A DNA stretch of 64,000 nucleotides from Altererythrobacter aquiaggeris (GTDB lineage Bacteria > Pseudomonadota > Alphaproteobacteria > Sphingomonadales > Sphingomonadaceae). Shown in pieces: positions 16,488 through 26,107 of the stretch (position 1 is its first letter; each line of letters starts with the position of its first letter). Location: contig NZ_JBANRL010000001.1 of NCBI RefSeq assembly GCF_037154015.1, positions 930,001 through 994,000 on the forward strand, written 5' to 3'. A program made the position numbers and the translations under genes. The notes beneath the pieces were generated by a model. That model had not been told where the DNA came from and made no database searches. It was given only the letters and a program-made list of their open reading frames with translations.

Positions 16488-17669
16488 TCAGCGAGGGGTC
16501 AATTTCAGCAGCCGCGCATTTTCACCGTCTTCAAGCACCCAGATCGCGCCATCGGGGCCTTCGACAATCTGCCTGATCCGGCTATCCATTGCATAGCGGC
16601 CCGTCTCGCTGGCGGTTTCGCCGTTAATCGAAACGCGAACGATCGCCTCCGATTTCAGTCCGGCAATGATCGCATCGCCTTTCCATGCGTCAAACAGGTC
16701 GCCGCGGTAGAATATGAAGTTGCCCGGTGCGATTACGGGGGTCCAGCTGATGGCAGGGGCGGCAAATTCGGGCCGGGTGGAATGATCGGGAATGTTCGCG
16801 CCATTATAGTCATTGCCGTTGGAAACGATCGGCCAACCATAGTTCTGGCCCTGCTTTACCAGATTGAGCTCGTCACCACCCGCCGGACCATGTTCAAGAT
16901 CCCACAAACGGTTCTGATCATCGAACTGCATTCCCAGAATATTTCGGTGGCCATAGGTCCAGATGTCGCCGGAGGCGCCCGATCTCGCGGCGAACGGATT
17001 GCCTGCGGCGGGCTTACCATCCATCGTCAGTCGCACGATGGTACCCAGATTGTTGGACAGGTCCTGTGCCGGATCCTTCTTCTGACGGTCACCCGAAGCG
17101 ACGTAGAGATATTGTTCATCGGGCGAGACCGTGATGCGGTGCGAATAATGACCGCGTCCCGAAACCTTGGGCTGACGCCAGATCACCTGCAACCCGCGAA
17201 TGTCGCATGTCTGGTGTTCTTCGCAAACGATTTGCCCCTTGCCCACAACGGCGCCGCGCGTATCGCCGCTACCTGCTTCGGCCCAGCTTAAATAAATGGT
17301 TCGGGGGGTTAGCGTGTCTGCCGCTTCGCTCGGCAGAAAGGCGATATCGCCAAGCCCGCCCTGACCGCCGTAATCCACCTCGGGGACGCCGGTAAAGAAC
17401 AGCGCGCGCCCGTTCCTGATGTCATTCCCGACAATCCTGCCGCCCTGTTCGGTTACCACGATAATCTCGGTCCCGGGTATGAATGCTGCCGCCCACGGCT
17501 CGTCATAAGTCCCGACCTCGGCGACGTTGAACGGCTTGCCATTTTCAACATCGGCAGAAGATGCCGCGGCGTCAGGGCTGTTTTCCCCATTCGCCACCGC
17601 GCCGCAGCTTGCGAGCAGCAGTGCGCTGGATGATAGAAGGAAGGCGGAGCGGAGAGCGTTTGTCATCAT
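16488..17669 (-). CDS. PQQ-dependent sugar dehydrogenase-type lipoprotein
   Basis: 393-residue exported protein of the soluble aldose sugar dehydrogenase (YliI-like) beta-propeller family, which oxidises sugars with PQQ in the periplasm. The lipobox LLASC gives lipid Cys22. Propeller landmarks include GGQGGLGDIAF, HRITVSPDEQYLYVASGD, and GHRNILGMQFD followed by LWDLEHGPAGGDELN, as in known family members. Two adjacent ATG codons (17669, 17666) are both possible starts. PQQ synthesis genes are not present here. It is divergent from rnhB. Confidence 0.85.
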   Translation of the reverse strand: MMTNALRSAFLLSSSALLLASCGAVANGENSPDAAASSADVENGKPFNVAEVGTYDEPWAAAFIPGTEIIVVTEQGGRIVGNDIRNGRALFFTGVPEVDYGGQGGLGDIAFLPSEAADTLTPRTIYLSWAEAGSGDTRGAVVGKGQIVCEEHQTCDIRGLQVIWRQPKVSGRGHYSHRITVSPDEQYLYVASGDRQKKDPAQDLSNNLGTIVRLTMDGKPAAGNPFAARSGASGDIWTYGHRNILGMQFDDQNRLWDLEHGPAGGDELNLVKQGQNYGWPIVSNGNDYNGANIPDHSTRPEFAAPAISWTPVIAPGNFIFYRGDLFDAWKGDAIIAGLKSEAIVRVSINGETASETGRYAMDSRIRQIVEGPDGAIWVLEDGENARLLKLTPR

Positions 17670-17706
17670 GTTATCTGGAACACCTCACAGCGGATTTGGT
17701 GCCGAA

Positions 17707-18306
17707 ATGGCAATCGACGGCCTGATTATCGGCGTTGACGAGGCGGGCCGGGGCCCGCTGGCGGGGCCTGTTGTGGCCGCAGCGGTTGTGCTGTGCAAGC
17801 CATGCCCTGCCGGGCTGGACGATTCCAAGAAACTGACCGCCAAAAGGCGCGGCGTGCTCGAAGCTGATATTCGCGGCCGTTGTGCTTTCGGTATCGGCGT
17901 TGTCGATGTGGAGGATATCGACCGGCTGAACATCTTTGGTGCTACGATGCTGGCGATGAGCCTTGCGGTGGAAGAACTTTGCGCAGTGATAAGGCGCGAT
18001 CCAGCACAAATTTTGATCGACGGCAACATGACGCCCGCGGGCCGCTGCGATAAATGGCGCTGGGCCAACGCGCGCGCCATCGTGGGCGGTGACGGGATCG
18101 AACCGTGTATTTCCGCCGCGTCGATTATTGCCAAGGAATATCGCGACCGGATCATGTGCGAAGCCGCCATGCGTCATCCGCAATATGGCTGGGAACGCAA
18201 CAAGGGTTACGGCACCAGGGATCATATGGCGGCCTTGCATCAACATGGCCCCACGCCGCTCCATCGCCGCAGCTTTGCACCCGTTGCCCGGATGCTTCTG
18301 GTGTAG
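17707..18306 (+). CDS. rnhB: Ribonuclease HII
   Basis: 199-residue nuclease that cuts RNA in RNA/DNA hybrids, including single ribonucleotides. The active-site motif GVDEAGRGPLAGPVV supplies the first Asp and Glu, and LIDGN and SIIAKEYRDR are the later catalytic regions. The ATG at 17707 opens the conserved domain; an in-frame ATG at 17668 would add 13 residues and overlap the divergent gene. It precedes ccrM, a neighbour relationship common in alphaproteobacteria. Confidence 0.9.
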   Translation: MAIDGLIIGVDEAGRGPLAGPVVAAAVVLCKPCPAGLDDSKKLTAKRRGVLEADIRGRCAFGIGVVDVEDIDRLNIFGATMLAMSLAVEELCAVIRRDPAQILIDGNMTPAGRCDKWRWANARAIVGGDGIEPCISAASIIAKEYRDRIMCEAAMRHPQYGWERNKGYGTRDHMAALHQHGPTPLHRRSFAPVARMLLV

Positions 18307-19676
<1,370 letters not shown>

Positions 19677-19677
<1 letters not shown>

Positions 19678-20810
19678 TGCCCAACCGGATTTATATCCGC
19701 CCGATTGGTTTCCCGCCAAATCCGCAAAGCGAAGCCAGATCGCCCACCGGCGAAGCTGAATCCGTCCGGCTGGCTGGCGGGATGGTTCACGCCAGCAGGT
19801 TTGCAATCATTCTGCGGCGCGACAATGCAGTAATCCAGCGCGACATTGTGCCGCCTTCGGGTGTCGCGGACGTACTGGCGCGGTTGCCGGACGATGCGGC
19901 TGCTGATGGTCACCGGCAATGGGCGGCGTTGCGTTCTGCCCATCCACCGCTGCAATTGGGTGACCGGACAATCCGCCTCGATCAGCCGCAGATCATGGGT
20001 ATTCTCAACGTCACGCCTGACAGTTTTTCTGACGGCGGGGCGTTTCTGGATGATCCCGAAGAAGGCCGCGCTCACGCCTCGGCCATGCTGGAGGCGGGTG
20101 CTGCAATCGTCGATATTGGCGGCGAAAGCACGCGCCCGGGTGCAGCAGCCGTATGGGAGGGCGACGAGATTGAACGTGTGCGCCCGGCTACCGAATATTG
20201 CGCGGCGATGGGCGCGGCGATCAGTGTGGACACGCGGCGCCCGGCAGTGATGGAGGCTGCGCTGGGGGCTGGCGCGCAGATGATCAACGATGTGTCCGCT
20301 CTGCGGCATGATCCGCGCAGTCTGGAGATCGTTGCCCGGGCTGCAGTGCCCGTCATATTGATGCACGCGCCGGGCGATGGCGATAATCTGCACGCTGACG
20401 GCGTATATGACAACGTTGTGTTCGATGTGTTCGACTGGCTCAATGCCCGCCGCGATGCGGCGATTGCAGCAGGGGTAAAGCAAGAGAATATCGTGCTTGA
20501 TCCCGGCATCGGATTTGGAAAATCGCTGGCCGACAATCTGGCCCTGCTCAACGCGCTCGCGTTATTTCATGCGCTGGGTCAGCCGCTCATGCTGGGCGCA
20601 AGCCGGAAACGCATGATCGGCGCGCTATCGAACGAAGCACCCGCTGCAGAACGGCTGGGCGGTTCGCTGGCCTTGGCCGTGGCAGGAATGAATGCAGGCG
20701 TGCAGCTGCTGCGCGTGCACGACGTTGCCGCGACGGTGCAGGCGCGCAACGTGTGGCGCGGACTGAGGGACGCGGCGTTGACCGATTTCAGCGAAATGGC
20801 CGGGGATTAG
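19677..20810 (+). CDS. folP: Dihydropteroate synthase with N-terminal extension
   Basis: 377-residue folate enzyme joining p-aminobenzoate to pterin pyrophosphate. The TIM-barrel starts with GILNVTPDSFSDGG (108-121), then GGESTRPG, SVDTRRP and LDPGIGFGKS, and ends with LGASRKRMIG. About 100 residues precede the barrel, against very few in E. coli FolP; the extension has no motif I recognise. The ATG at 19677 overlaps the last base of the ccrM stop; a TTG at 19674 is the alternative. Confidence 0.88.
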
Positions 20811-20860
20811 ACAAACCCGGATTTCAGGCTTAGCTCTCTGGTAGAAAGAGGGGGCTCTTT

Positions 20861-21346
20861 ATGTCGAGAATTCTGAAAATTGCGCTGATACTGAGTGTGG
20901 CAGTATGGGCATTATTGGGTGTAACCGGGAACATCACCGACTGGGCAGGCACGACCGGCGCAGTATCCGCGACGACATCGATGGCTACATTCGAAGGCGC
21001 TGCGGAGCCTTGGCGGGCAACCACCAGCCCGGCGATTGTTCTGGGCGGCGCGATCTTTATCGTGCTTGGAAAGGCGCTTTGCAGCGCGCTCTGTTTTACG
21101 GGTGCGTACCGGATGTGGAAGGCGCGCGGTCTTGCTGCGGCGGATTTTGCTGCCAGCAAGAAACTGGCGCTCAGCGGCTGCGGCGTTGCGGTGCTGATGC
21201 TTTTCTCCGGCTGGATTATCATCGCAGAGACCTGGTTTGAACTCTGGCGGTCGTACGCGCTGCGTGATGCGGCGCTTGGATCGGCATTTCGCTATGCCGG
21301 CATAATCGGTTTGATTGCGTTGCTTGTGGGTGCGGCAGAAGATTGA
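20861..21346 (+). CDS. DUF2165 family small integral membrane protein
   Basis: 161-residue protein with four hydrophobic segments (about 5-25, 58-82, 100-122 and 140-158). The WxxxxETWFELWRS motif near 125-135 is characteristic of DUF2165. Function unknown. A ribosome-binding GGGGG lies before the ATG. It is separated from folP by 50 nt and converges with the SDR gene. Confidence 0.75.
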   Translation: MSRILKIALILSVAVWALLGVTGNITDWAGTTGAVSATTSMATFEGAAEPWRATTSPAIVLGGAIFIVLGKALCSALCFTGAYRMWKARGLAAADFAASKKLALSGCGVAVLMLFSGWIIIAETWFELWRSYALRDAALGSAFRYAGIIGLIALLVGAAED

Positions 21347-21356
21347 TCGTCACATT

Positions 21357-21378
21357 CGTCCGGCGTCCGTCCGGCGTC
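21357..21378. repeat. Tandem 11-bp duplication in a convergent gap
   Basis: CGTCCGGCGTC occurs twice head to tail, followed by a short CGTCC/GGACG hairpin before the SDR gene stop. It fills the 42-nt gap between two convergent genes and may help to end transcription, though no T-run is seen. Confidence 0.45.
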
Positions 21379-21388
21379 CATTGGACGT

Positions 21389-22168
21389 CTAGAAACTGAA
21401 ACCGCCATCGCTAACCAGCACGGTTCCGGTGATATTTGCCGCCATGTCACTCAGCAGAAAGCCGATTTCTCCCGCCAGTTCGTCGGGCGTAGCAAATTGT
21501 CCGCGCGGAGTTGTCGAAGCCATCACTTTCAGCGCAGCCGCGCGACCATGCAGCGCAACCGCCTGGCGAAACTGTTCGCCTTCGTCCCAGATCGACGTGT
21601 CCACCCCGCCGGGCGCCACTGCATTTACCCGGATATTGTGGGCTGCGTTTTCCGCTGCGGCGATCCTGGCCATGTGCGCCACGCCGGCCTTGGCAACGCC
21701 GTAGGGGCCGATGCCGGGAACAGGCTTTATCCCGGTGATTGATGAAACCACAACGGCTGCACCGCCGCCATTTTCGCGCATCGCCCGCAACCCGGCGCGC
21801 AGGGTCATGAAAGCGCCGTCAAGGTTGACCGACATTATCCGGCGCCATTCATCCAGTGACAGATCCGCGATTTCTCCGCCGCCGCCGATCCCTGCATTGA
21901 CGATGCAATAATCAATCGGACCCAGGCCGGATTCAAGTGTCTCCCAAAAACCGGGATCAGAAACGTCGCCTACTTCACGTTGAATTTCGCAACCTGACCC
22001 AAATGTGTTCAGCCCGCTTTCGCTGATGTCCACCAATATGAGCTTGCCGATATCATGCCTGGACAGCCAGCGTGCAACGCAGGCTCCAATGCCGGACCCG
22101 GCGCCGGTAACGAGCGCCGTTCTGCCGGCAAATTCTGAAAAACTTTCATGACCCATGTCGCGGGCCAT
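21389..22168 (-). CDS. Short-chain dehydrogenase/reductase (SDR)
   Basis: 259-residue classical SDR. The nucleotide-binding motif TGAGSGIG is at 21-28, NAGIG follows, and catalysis uses Ser in VSSITG and the YGVAK pair. The C-terminal VSDGGFSF ending is common in the family. The substrate cannot be read from the sequence. It lies 8 nt downstream of the NtrC-type regulator gene on the same strand, so the two are probably co-transcribed. Confidence 0.85.
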   Translation of the reverse strand: MARDMGHESFSEFAGRTALVTGAGSGIGACVARWLSRHDIGKLILVDISESGLNTFGSGCEIQREVGDVSDPGFWETLESGLGPIDYCIVNAGIGGGGEIADLSLDEWRRIMSVNLDGAFMTLRAGLRAMRENGGGAAVVVSSITGIKPVPGIGPYGVAKAGVAHMARIAAAENAAHNIRVNAVAPGGVDTSIWDEGEQFRQAVALHGRAAALKVMASTTPRGQFATPDELAGEIGFLLSDMAANITGTVLVSDGGFSF

Positions 22169-22176
22169 AAGGCGGT

Positions 22177-23595
22177 TTATGCCGCGTTATCAATCCCGAG
22201 ATCGCCAAGTTTGCGATAAAGTGTCGAACGCCCAATCCCAAGTCGCCGGGCCACTTCGGTCATTCGGCCCCTGTAGTGTCCGATTGCAAGCCGGATCACG
22301 TCCGCTTCGATATCGTCCAATGAACGAAGATTTCCGTCGGCAGTATACAGCATCACGCCGATACCTTCGTGGTGCGGATCAAGAGTTTCGTCAAATTCGC
22401 CGATCAGTTCGGATAACTGGGGAAAATCTTGCCCGGTTAGCGCATTACCATCGCAGAACACTGCTGCGCGGAACAGCACCGCTTGCAACTGGCGGACATT
22501 GCCCGGCCAATCAAATGCCGCGAGCAGCGACAAGGCGCTGTCGGTAATAGAAAGCGGCCGCAATCCGGGCTGTTCACCGATCCTGGCGAGAAAATGCCGG
22601 GCCAGTGCTGGGATGTCGCCCTGCCGTTCTCGCAAAGGCGGTAGTTCGATGACCGTGCCCGAAATTGCTTGCAGCAAATCTTTCCGGAAATGTCCCGCTT
22701 CGGCCAGTTCGCTCAGAGGAATGTTGCTTGCACCGATGATACGTACATCGACACGGAAGCTGTGCGCCGCGCCGATCGGACGGACAACCCCGTCCGAAAC
22801 AGCCTTTACCAGCCGTTCCTGCACGTCAGGCGTCAGCCGGTCGAGCTCGTCCAGCACCAGGGTGCCTCCATCACAATGCTGGATAGCGCCAATTTGGCGG
22901 TCGAATGCGCCAGCAAAAGCTCCTTTTTCATGACCGAACAGAACGGATTCGACCGAATTGCCTGCCACACCGCCTATATTGACGATCCGCAACGGCAATT
23001 TCGCGCGCGGGCTGGCGGCGTGCATTGCGCGAACCAGCATTTCCTTGCCGGTACCGGTCTCACCCTCGATCAGCAGCGGGCCGTGTCCGCGCGCAGCCTT
23101 TGCGCCGCGAGCCAGCGCGGCTCTGAAAATCGGTGCGTTACCGATCATCGCGTCGAAATCGAGCACGGCCGGCATTTTCTCGGTCAGTGGCTGCAATTCA
23201 TCCTTGGGCGCTTCCCGCTTGGTTGCGCTGCGCAAAGCCTGCATCAATCTGTCGGGTGCAACCGGTTTTATGAGATAGTCTGTCGCGCCCGCGCGCATCG
23301 CCTCTACCGCGAGCAGCGGGCTGGCGCTGGTGGTCAGCATCAGGATCGGCATTGCCGGACGGCGGGTTTTCAATTCGTCGATAAGCTCGCAGGCATCATC
23401 GCCCGGCACCCATTGGTCGAGGATAATTGCAGCGCAGGCCATCCCCTGGCGCGTACCAAGCGTGGCAATTGCGGTTTCGGCATCGTGGACAACAAGCGTG
23501 CGCCAACCCTCGCGCGCGGCGAGCGCTGTGATGAGGCGGCTTTGCGCCGGTTCATCATCGATCAGCATCAAAAGGCGATCTTCGTTGTCCGACAT
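22177..23595 (-). CDS. NtrC-family response regulator with altered GAFTGA loop
   Basis: 472-residue regulator with receiver, AAA+ and Fis-type DNA-binding domains. The receiver has Asp13-Asp14, phospho-acceptor Asp60, Thr88 and Lys110. The AAA+ domain has Walker A GETGTGKE (178-185) and a Walker B-like GGTLVLDELD. The sigma-54 contact loop reads GAFAGA (225-230), with Ala in place of the usually essential Thr. The HTH is EVARRLGIGRSTLYRK near the C-terminus. No sensor kinase is adjacent. The start at 23595 (MSDNEDRL) is preferred; ten extra in-frame residues are possible. Confidence 0.88.
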   Translation of the reverse strand: MSDNEDRLLMLIDDEPAQSRLITALAAREGWRTLVVHDAETAIATLGTRQGMACAAIILDQWVPGDDACELIDELKTRRPAMPILMLTTSASPLLAVEAMRAGATDYLIKPVAPDRLMQALRSATKREAPKDELQPLTEKMPAVLDFDAMIGNAPIFRAALARGAKAARGHGPLLIEGETGTGKEMLVRAMHAASPRAKLPLRIVNIGGVAGNSVESVLFGHEKGAFAGAFDRQIGAIQHCDGGTLVLDELDRLTPDVQERLVKAVSDGVVRPIGAAHSFRVDVRIIGASNIPLSELAEAGHFRKDLLQAISGTVIELPPLRERQGDIPALARHFLARIGEQPGLRPLSITDSALSLLAAFDWPGNVRQLQAVLFRAAVFCDGNALTGQDFPQLSELIGEFDETLDPHHEGIGVMLYTADGNLRSLDDIEADVIRLAIGHYRGRMTEVARRLGIGRSTLYRKLGDLGIDNAA

Positions 23596-23752
23596 TCCGT
23601 CGCTACCACTCCCCAACCGTCCCATTACGGTACGAGGGCAGTATTTACCGCGAACGTGTAAAGTTCTGCTTAAGCTCGATAGGAAACTTGAGACTTTCCG
23701 CGGCGCTGTCTAGTAAGGAAGCCAGCTATTGGAAATTAAGGGAAACGACCTG

Positions 23753-23869
23753 ATGGGAAATGATATGAAAGCCGCCGAACGGACCTACGGTTCGTTTATC
23801 GGAACGCTTAAATGGAGTGTGCCGCTGATTGCAGTGATCACTGCAATCGTCGTTCTGCTGATCAGCTGA
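23753..23869 (+). CDS. aa3-type cytochrome c oxidase subunit IV (mini-protein)
   Basis: 38-residue membrane protein. It begins MGNDMKAAERTYGSFIGTL, the conserved N-terminal pattern of alphaproteobacterial aa3 oxidase subunit IV, followed by one membrane helix (about 22-37). This tiny subunit packs against the aa3 cytochrome c oxidase. An AAGGGA ribosome binding site precedes the ATG. It lies 10 nt ahead of pntAA, a linkage often seen in sphingomonads; other oxidase genes are not in the window. Confidence 0.8.
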   Translation: MGNDMKAAERTYGSFIGTLKWSVPLIAVITAIVVLLIS

Positions 23870-23879
23870 TCATCCAAAC

Positions 23880-25001
23880 GTGCGGATAGCGATCCTGAAA
23901 GAACGCGCCGCTGGCGAAAGCCGCGTTGCGATCACTCCGGAAACGGTGAAAAAGTTCTCGGCCCTGGGCGCGACGCTCGCGGTGGAGCAGGGTGCCGGAG
24001 ACGGCGCATCGATATCCGACGCGGATTACGAGACGGCGGGTGCGGAGCTTGGCACAGCCGAGCAGGCTGTGTCCGGCGCGGATATAATCCTGGCTGTGCA
24101 AGCCCCGGATCCTGCTCTGCTTACAGGCGCGAAGGACGGCGCGTGGGTCGCCGCGACTTTTGATCCGTTCAGCGCAAAGGACCGGGTCGATGCGTACGCC
24201 GCGGCCGGTCTGGAGGCGCTGTCGATGGAATTCATGCCGCGCATCACCCGCGCACAAAGCATGGATGTCTTATCCAGCCAGTCGAACCTTGCCGGCTACA
24301 AGGCTGTGATTGCGTCGGCCAACACATACGGCCGGGCATTTCCGATGATGATGACAGCGGCAGGCACTGTGCAGGCCGCGCGCGTTTTCGTGATGGGTGT
24401 AGGTGTCGCCGGACTGCAAGCTATCGCGACAGCCAAGCGGCTTGGAGCGCAGGTAAGTGCGACAGACGTCCGGTCAGCCACCAAGGAGCAGATCCGGTCG
24501 CTGGGTGCAAAACCGGTGTTTGTCGAGACGGTTGAAGGTATCGAAGGCGAGGGCAGCGGCGGTTACGCCGCCGAAATGTCCGACGAATATAAGACCGCAC
24601 AGGCCGAACTGGTTTCAAGCCATATCGCCAAGCAAGATATCGTGATCACCACCGCATTGATACCTGGCCGCGCAGCCCCGCGGCTTATCAGTGATGTCCA
24701 GATTGCCAGCATGAAACCGGGCAGCGTGGTTTTTGATCTTGCCGTGGCACAAGGCGGCAATGTCGAGGGATCACAGCCCGACCAGACCGTAACGCGGCAT
24801 GGTGTGAAAATCATCGGATTCAGCAACGCCGCCGGCCATCTGGCAGCGGACGCTTCGGCGTTATTCGCGCGCAACCTCTACAACTTCCTCAGCGCATTTT
24901 GGGATGAGGAAAAGGGAAGGCCGGTTCTGGACGCGGAGATCGGTGATGCAGTGCGCCTGACGCAGAACGGGAAGGTCGTGAACGCACGACTGACAAATTA
25001 G
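23880..25001 (+). CDS. pntAA: NAD(P) transhydrogenase subunit alpha, part 1
   Basis: 373-residue domain I of proton-translocating transhydrogenase, binding NAD(H) in the cytoplasm. It starts MRIAILKERAAGESRVAITPE, has GVGVAGLQAIATAKRLGA as the dinucleotide-binding motif, and ends before the membrane part, as in split three-gene systems. The GTG start at 23880 is 10 nt after the mini-subunit gene. The membrane part pntAB does not follow directly: a fasciclin gene and a hairpin lie in between. Confidence 0.9.
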   Translation: MRIAILKERAAGESRVAITPETVKKFSALGATLAVEQGAGDGASISDADYETAGAELGTAEQAVSGADIILAVQAPDPALLTGAKDGAWVAATFDPFSAKDRVDAYAAAGLEALSMEFMPRITRAQSMDVLSSQSNLAGYKAVIASANTYGRAFPMMMTAAGTVQAARVFVMGVGVAGLQAIATAKRLGAQVSATDVRSATKEQIRSLGAKPVFVETVEGIEGEGSGGYAAEMSDEYKTAQAELVSSHIAKQDIVITTALIPGRAAPRLISDVQIASMKPGSVVFDLAVAQGGNVEGSQPDQTVTRHGVKIIGFSNAAGHLAADASALFARNLYNFLSAFWDEEKGRPVLDAEIGDAVRLTQNGKVVNARLTN

Positions 25002-25074
25002 TTTCTAAAAATTCTTTGCAACCAAAAGACGATCTCTTGCGTAGTTTTAGCAGACACCAACAGGAGATTTTCCA

Positions 25075-25683
25075 ATGCGTTATTCAATCCCGATGAAACT
25101 GCTCGCCGCCGGTTCTGCCCTTGCCCTGGGCGGATGTATGACCATGGAAGGCGACATGAACGATGATATGGCTACCGCGACAAGCACGACGACCGTCGCA
25201 TATCCTACGGTTGGCGGTGCGAAGATGTACCCGACCTATAATATCGTGCAGAATGCGCAGAATTCACCGATCCACACGACGCTGGTCAAAGCCGTCGTCG
25301 CTGCCGACCTTGCCGCCACGCTCAGCAGTGCAGGGCCGTTCACTGTGTTTGCCCCGACAGACGAAGCATTTGGCAGAATGCCCGCAGCGACGCTGAACAC
25401 CTTGCTGATGCCGGCGAACAAGGCTGCGCTACAAAAGGTTCTGACCTATCACGTGGTGCCCGGCCGGGTGACCGCCGCGGACCTGGTTGCCAAGATCAAA
25501 GCGGGCGGCGGTACCACGACGATTACCACTGTCCAGGGCGGAACGCTAACCGCTTCGATGGTCGGCGGTGACGTAAAGCTCGCCGGTCAGAATGGCAGTT
25601 TGGGTTACGTCAAACAGGCAGACGTGATGCAATCCAATGGTATCATTCACGTGGTAAACGGGGTTTTGCTGCCCAGTATGTAA
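25075..25683 (+). CDS. Fasciclin (FAS1) domain lipoprotein
   Basis: 202-residue exported protein. A signal peptide ends in a lipobox LALGGC (Cys about 21), followed by a Met/Thr-rich spacer and one FAS1 domain (about 58-202) with FTVFAPTDEAF and YHVVPGRVTAADL. FAS1 domains bind surfaces or small ligands and are common in bacterial envelopes. AGGAG precedes the ATG. The gene splits the pntAA-pntAB-pntB set and is closed by its own hairpin, suggesting a later insertion. Confidence 0.87.
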   Translation: MRYSIPMKLLAAGSALALGGCMTMEGDMNDDMATATSTTTVAYPTVGGAKMYPTYNIVQNAQNSPIHTTLVKAVVAADLAATLSSAGPFTVFAPTDEAFGRMPAATLNTLLMPANKAALQKVLTYHVVPGRVTAADLVAKIKAGGGTTTITTVQGGTLTASMVGGDVKLAGQNGSLGYVKQADVMQSNGIIHVVNGVLLPSM

Positions 25684-25712
25684 GCACTGCAGCCAATTCT
25701 GACACATAATAG

Positions 25713-25741
25713 ATGCCCGGGCAGAAATGTCCGGGCATTTC
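25713..25741 (+). terminator. Hairpin after the fasciclin gene
   Basis: ATGCCCGGGCA (25713-25723) pairs with TGTCCGGGCAT (25728-25738) around GAAA, with one G-U pair. Only a short T-run follows. If efficient, it would separate pntAB-pntB from pntAA transcription. Confidence 0.65.
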
Positions 25742-25822
25742 GTGCGTGGATTGAACTTCAACTCCCCCTCGACTTGTAAAGCTGTACTTGCGATAGACAG
25801 TGCACAACGAGTTGGGGAAATC

Positions 25823-26107
25823 ATGGACTTTATTTCAATCCTTTCGATTTTCGTGCTGGCCTGTTTCGTCGGCTACTACGTGGTCTGGTCGGTAACGCCC
25901 GCGCTGCACACACCGCTGATGGCGGTGACCAATGCGATCTCCAGTGTCATCATCGTCGGCGCGCTGATTGCCGCTGCGGCGAGCGGGGCTCCAGCGGCGA
26001 AGTGGCTGGGACTGGCGGGCGTGGTGCTGGCGAGCGTCAACATCTTCGGCGGTTTCGCTGTGACCGCGCGAATGCTGGCGATGTATAAGAAGAAGGAGAA
26101 GAAATGA
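25823..26107 (+). CDS. pntAB: NAD(P) transhydrogenase subunit alpha, part 2 (membrane)
   Basis: 94-residue membrane domain II piece with three hydrophobic helices (about 3-24, 33-54 and 60-84) and a basic tail KKKEKK. The start at 25823 (MDFISILSIFVLACFVGYY) follows GGGGA; a longer in-frame opening reaches into the upstream hairpin and is rejected. The stop overlaps the pntB start in ATGA. With PntAA and PntB it makes the proton-driven transhydrogenase that supplies NADPH. Confidence 0.88.
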   Translation: MDFISILSIFVLACFVGYYVVWSVTPALHTPLMAVTNAISSVIIVGALIAAAASGAPAAKWLGLAGVVLASVNIFGGFAVTARMLAMYKKKEKK

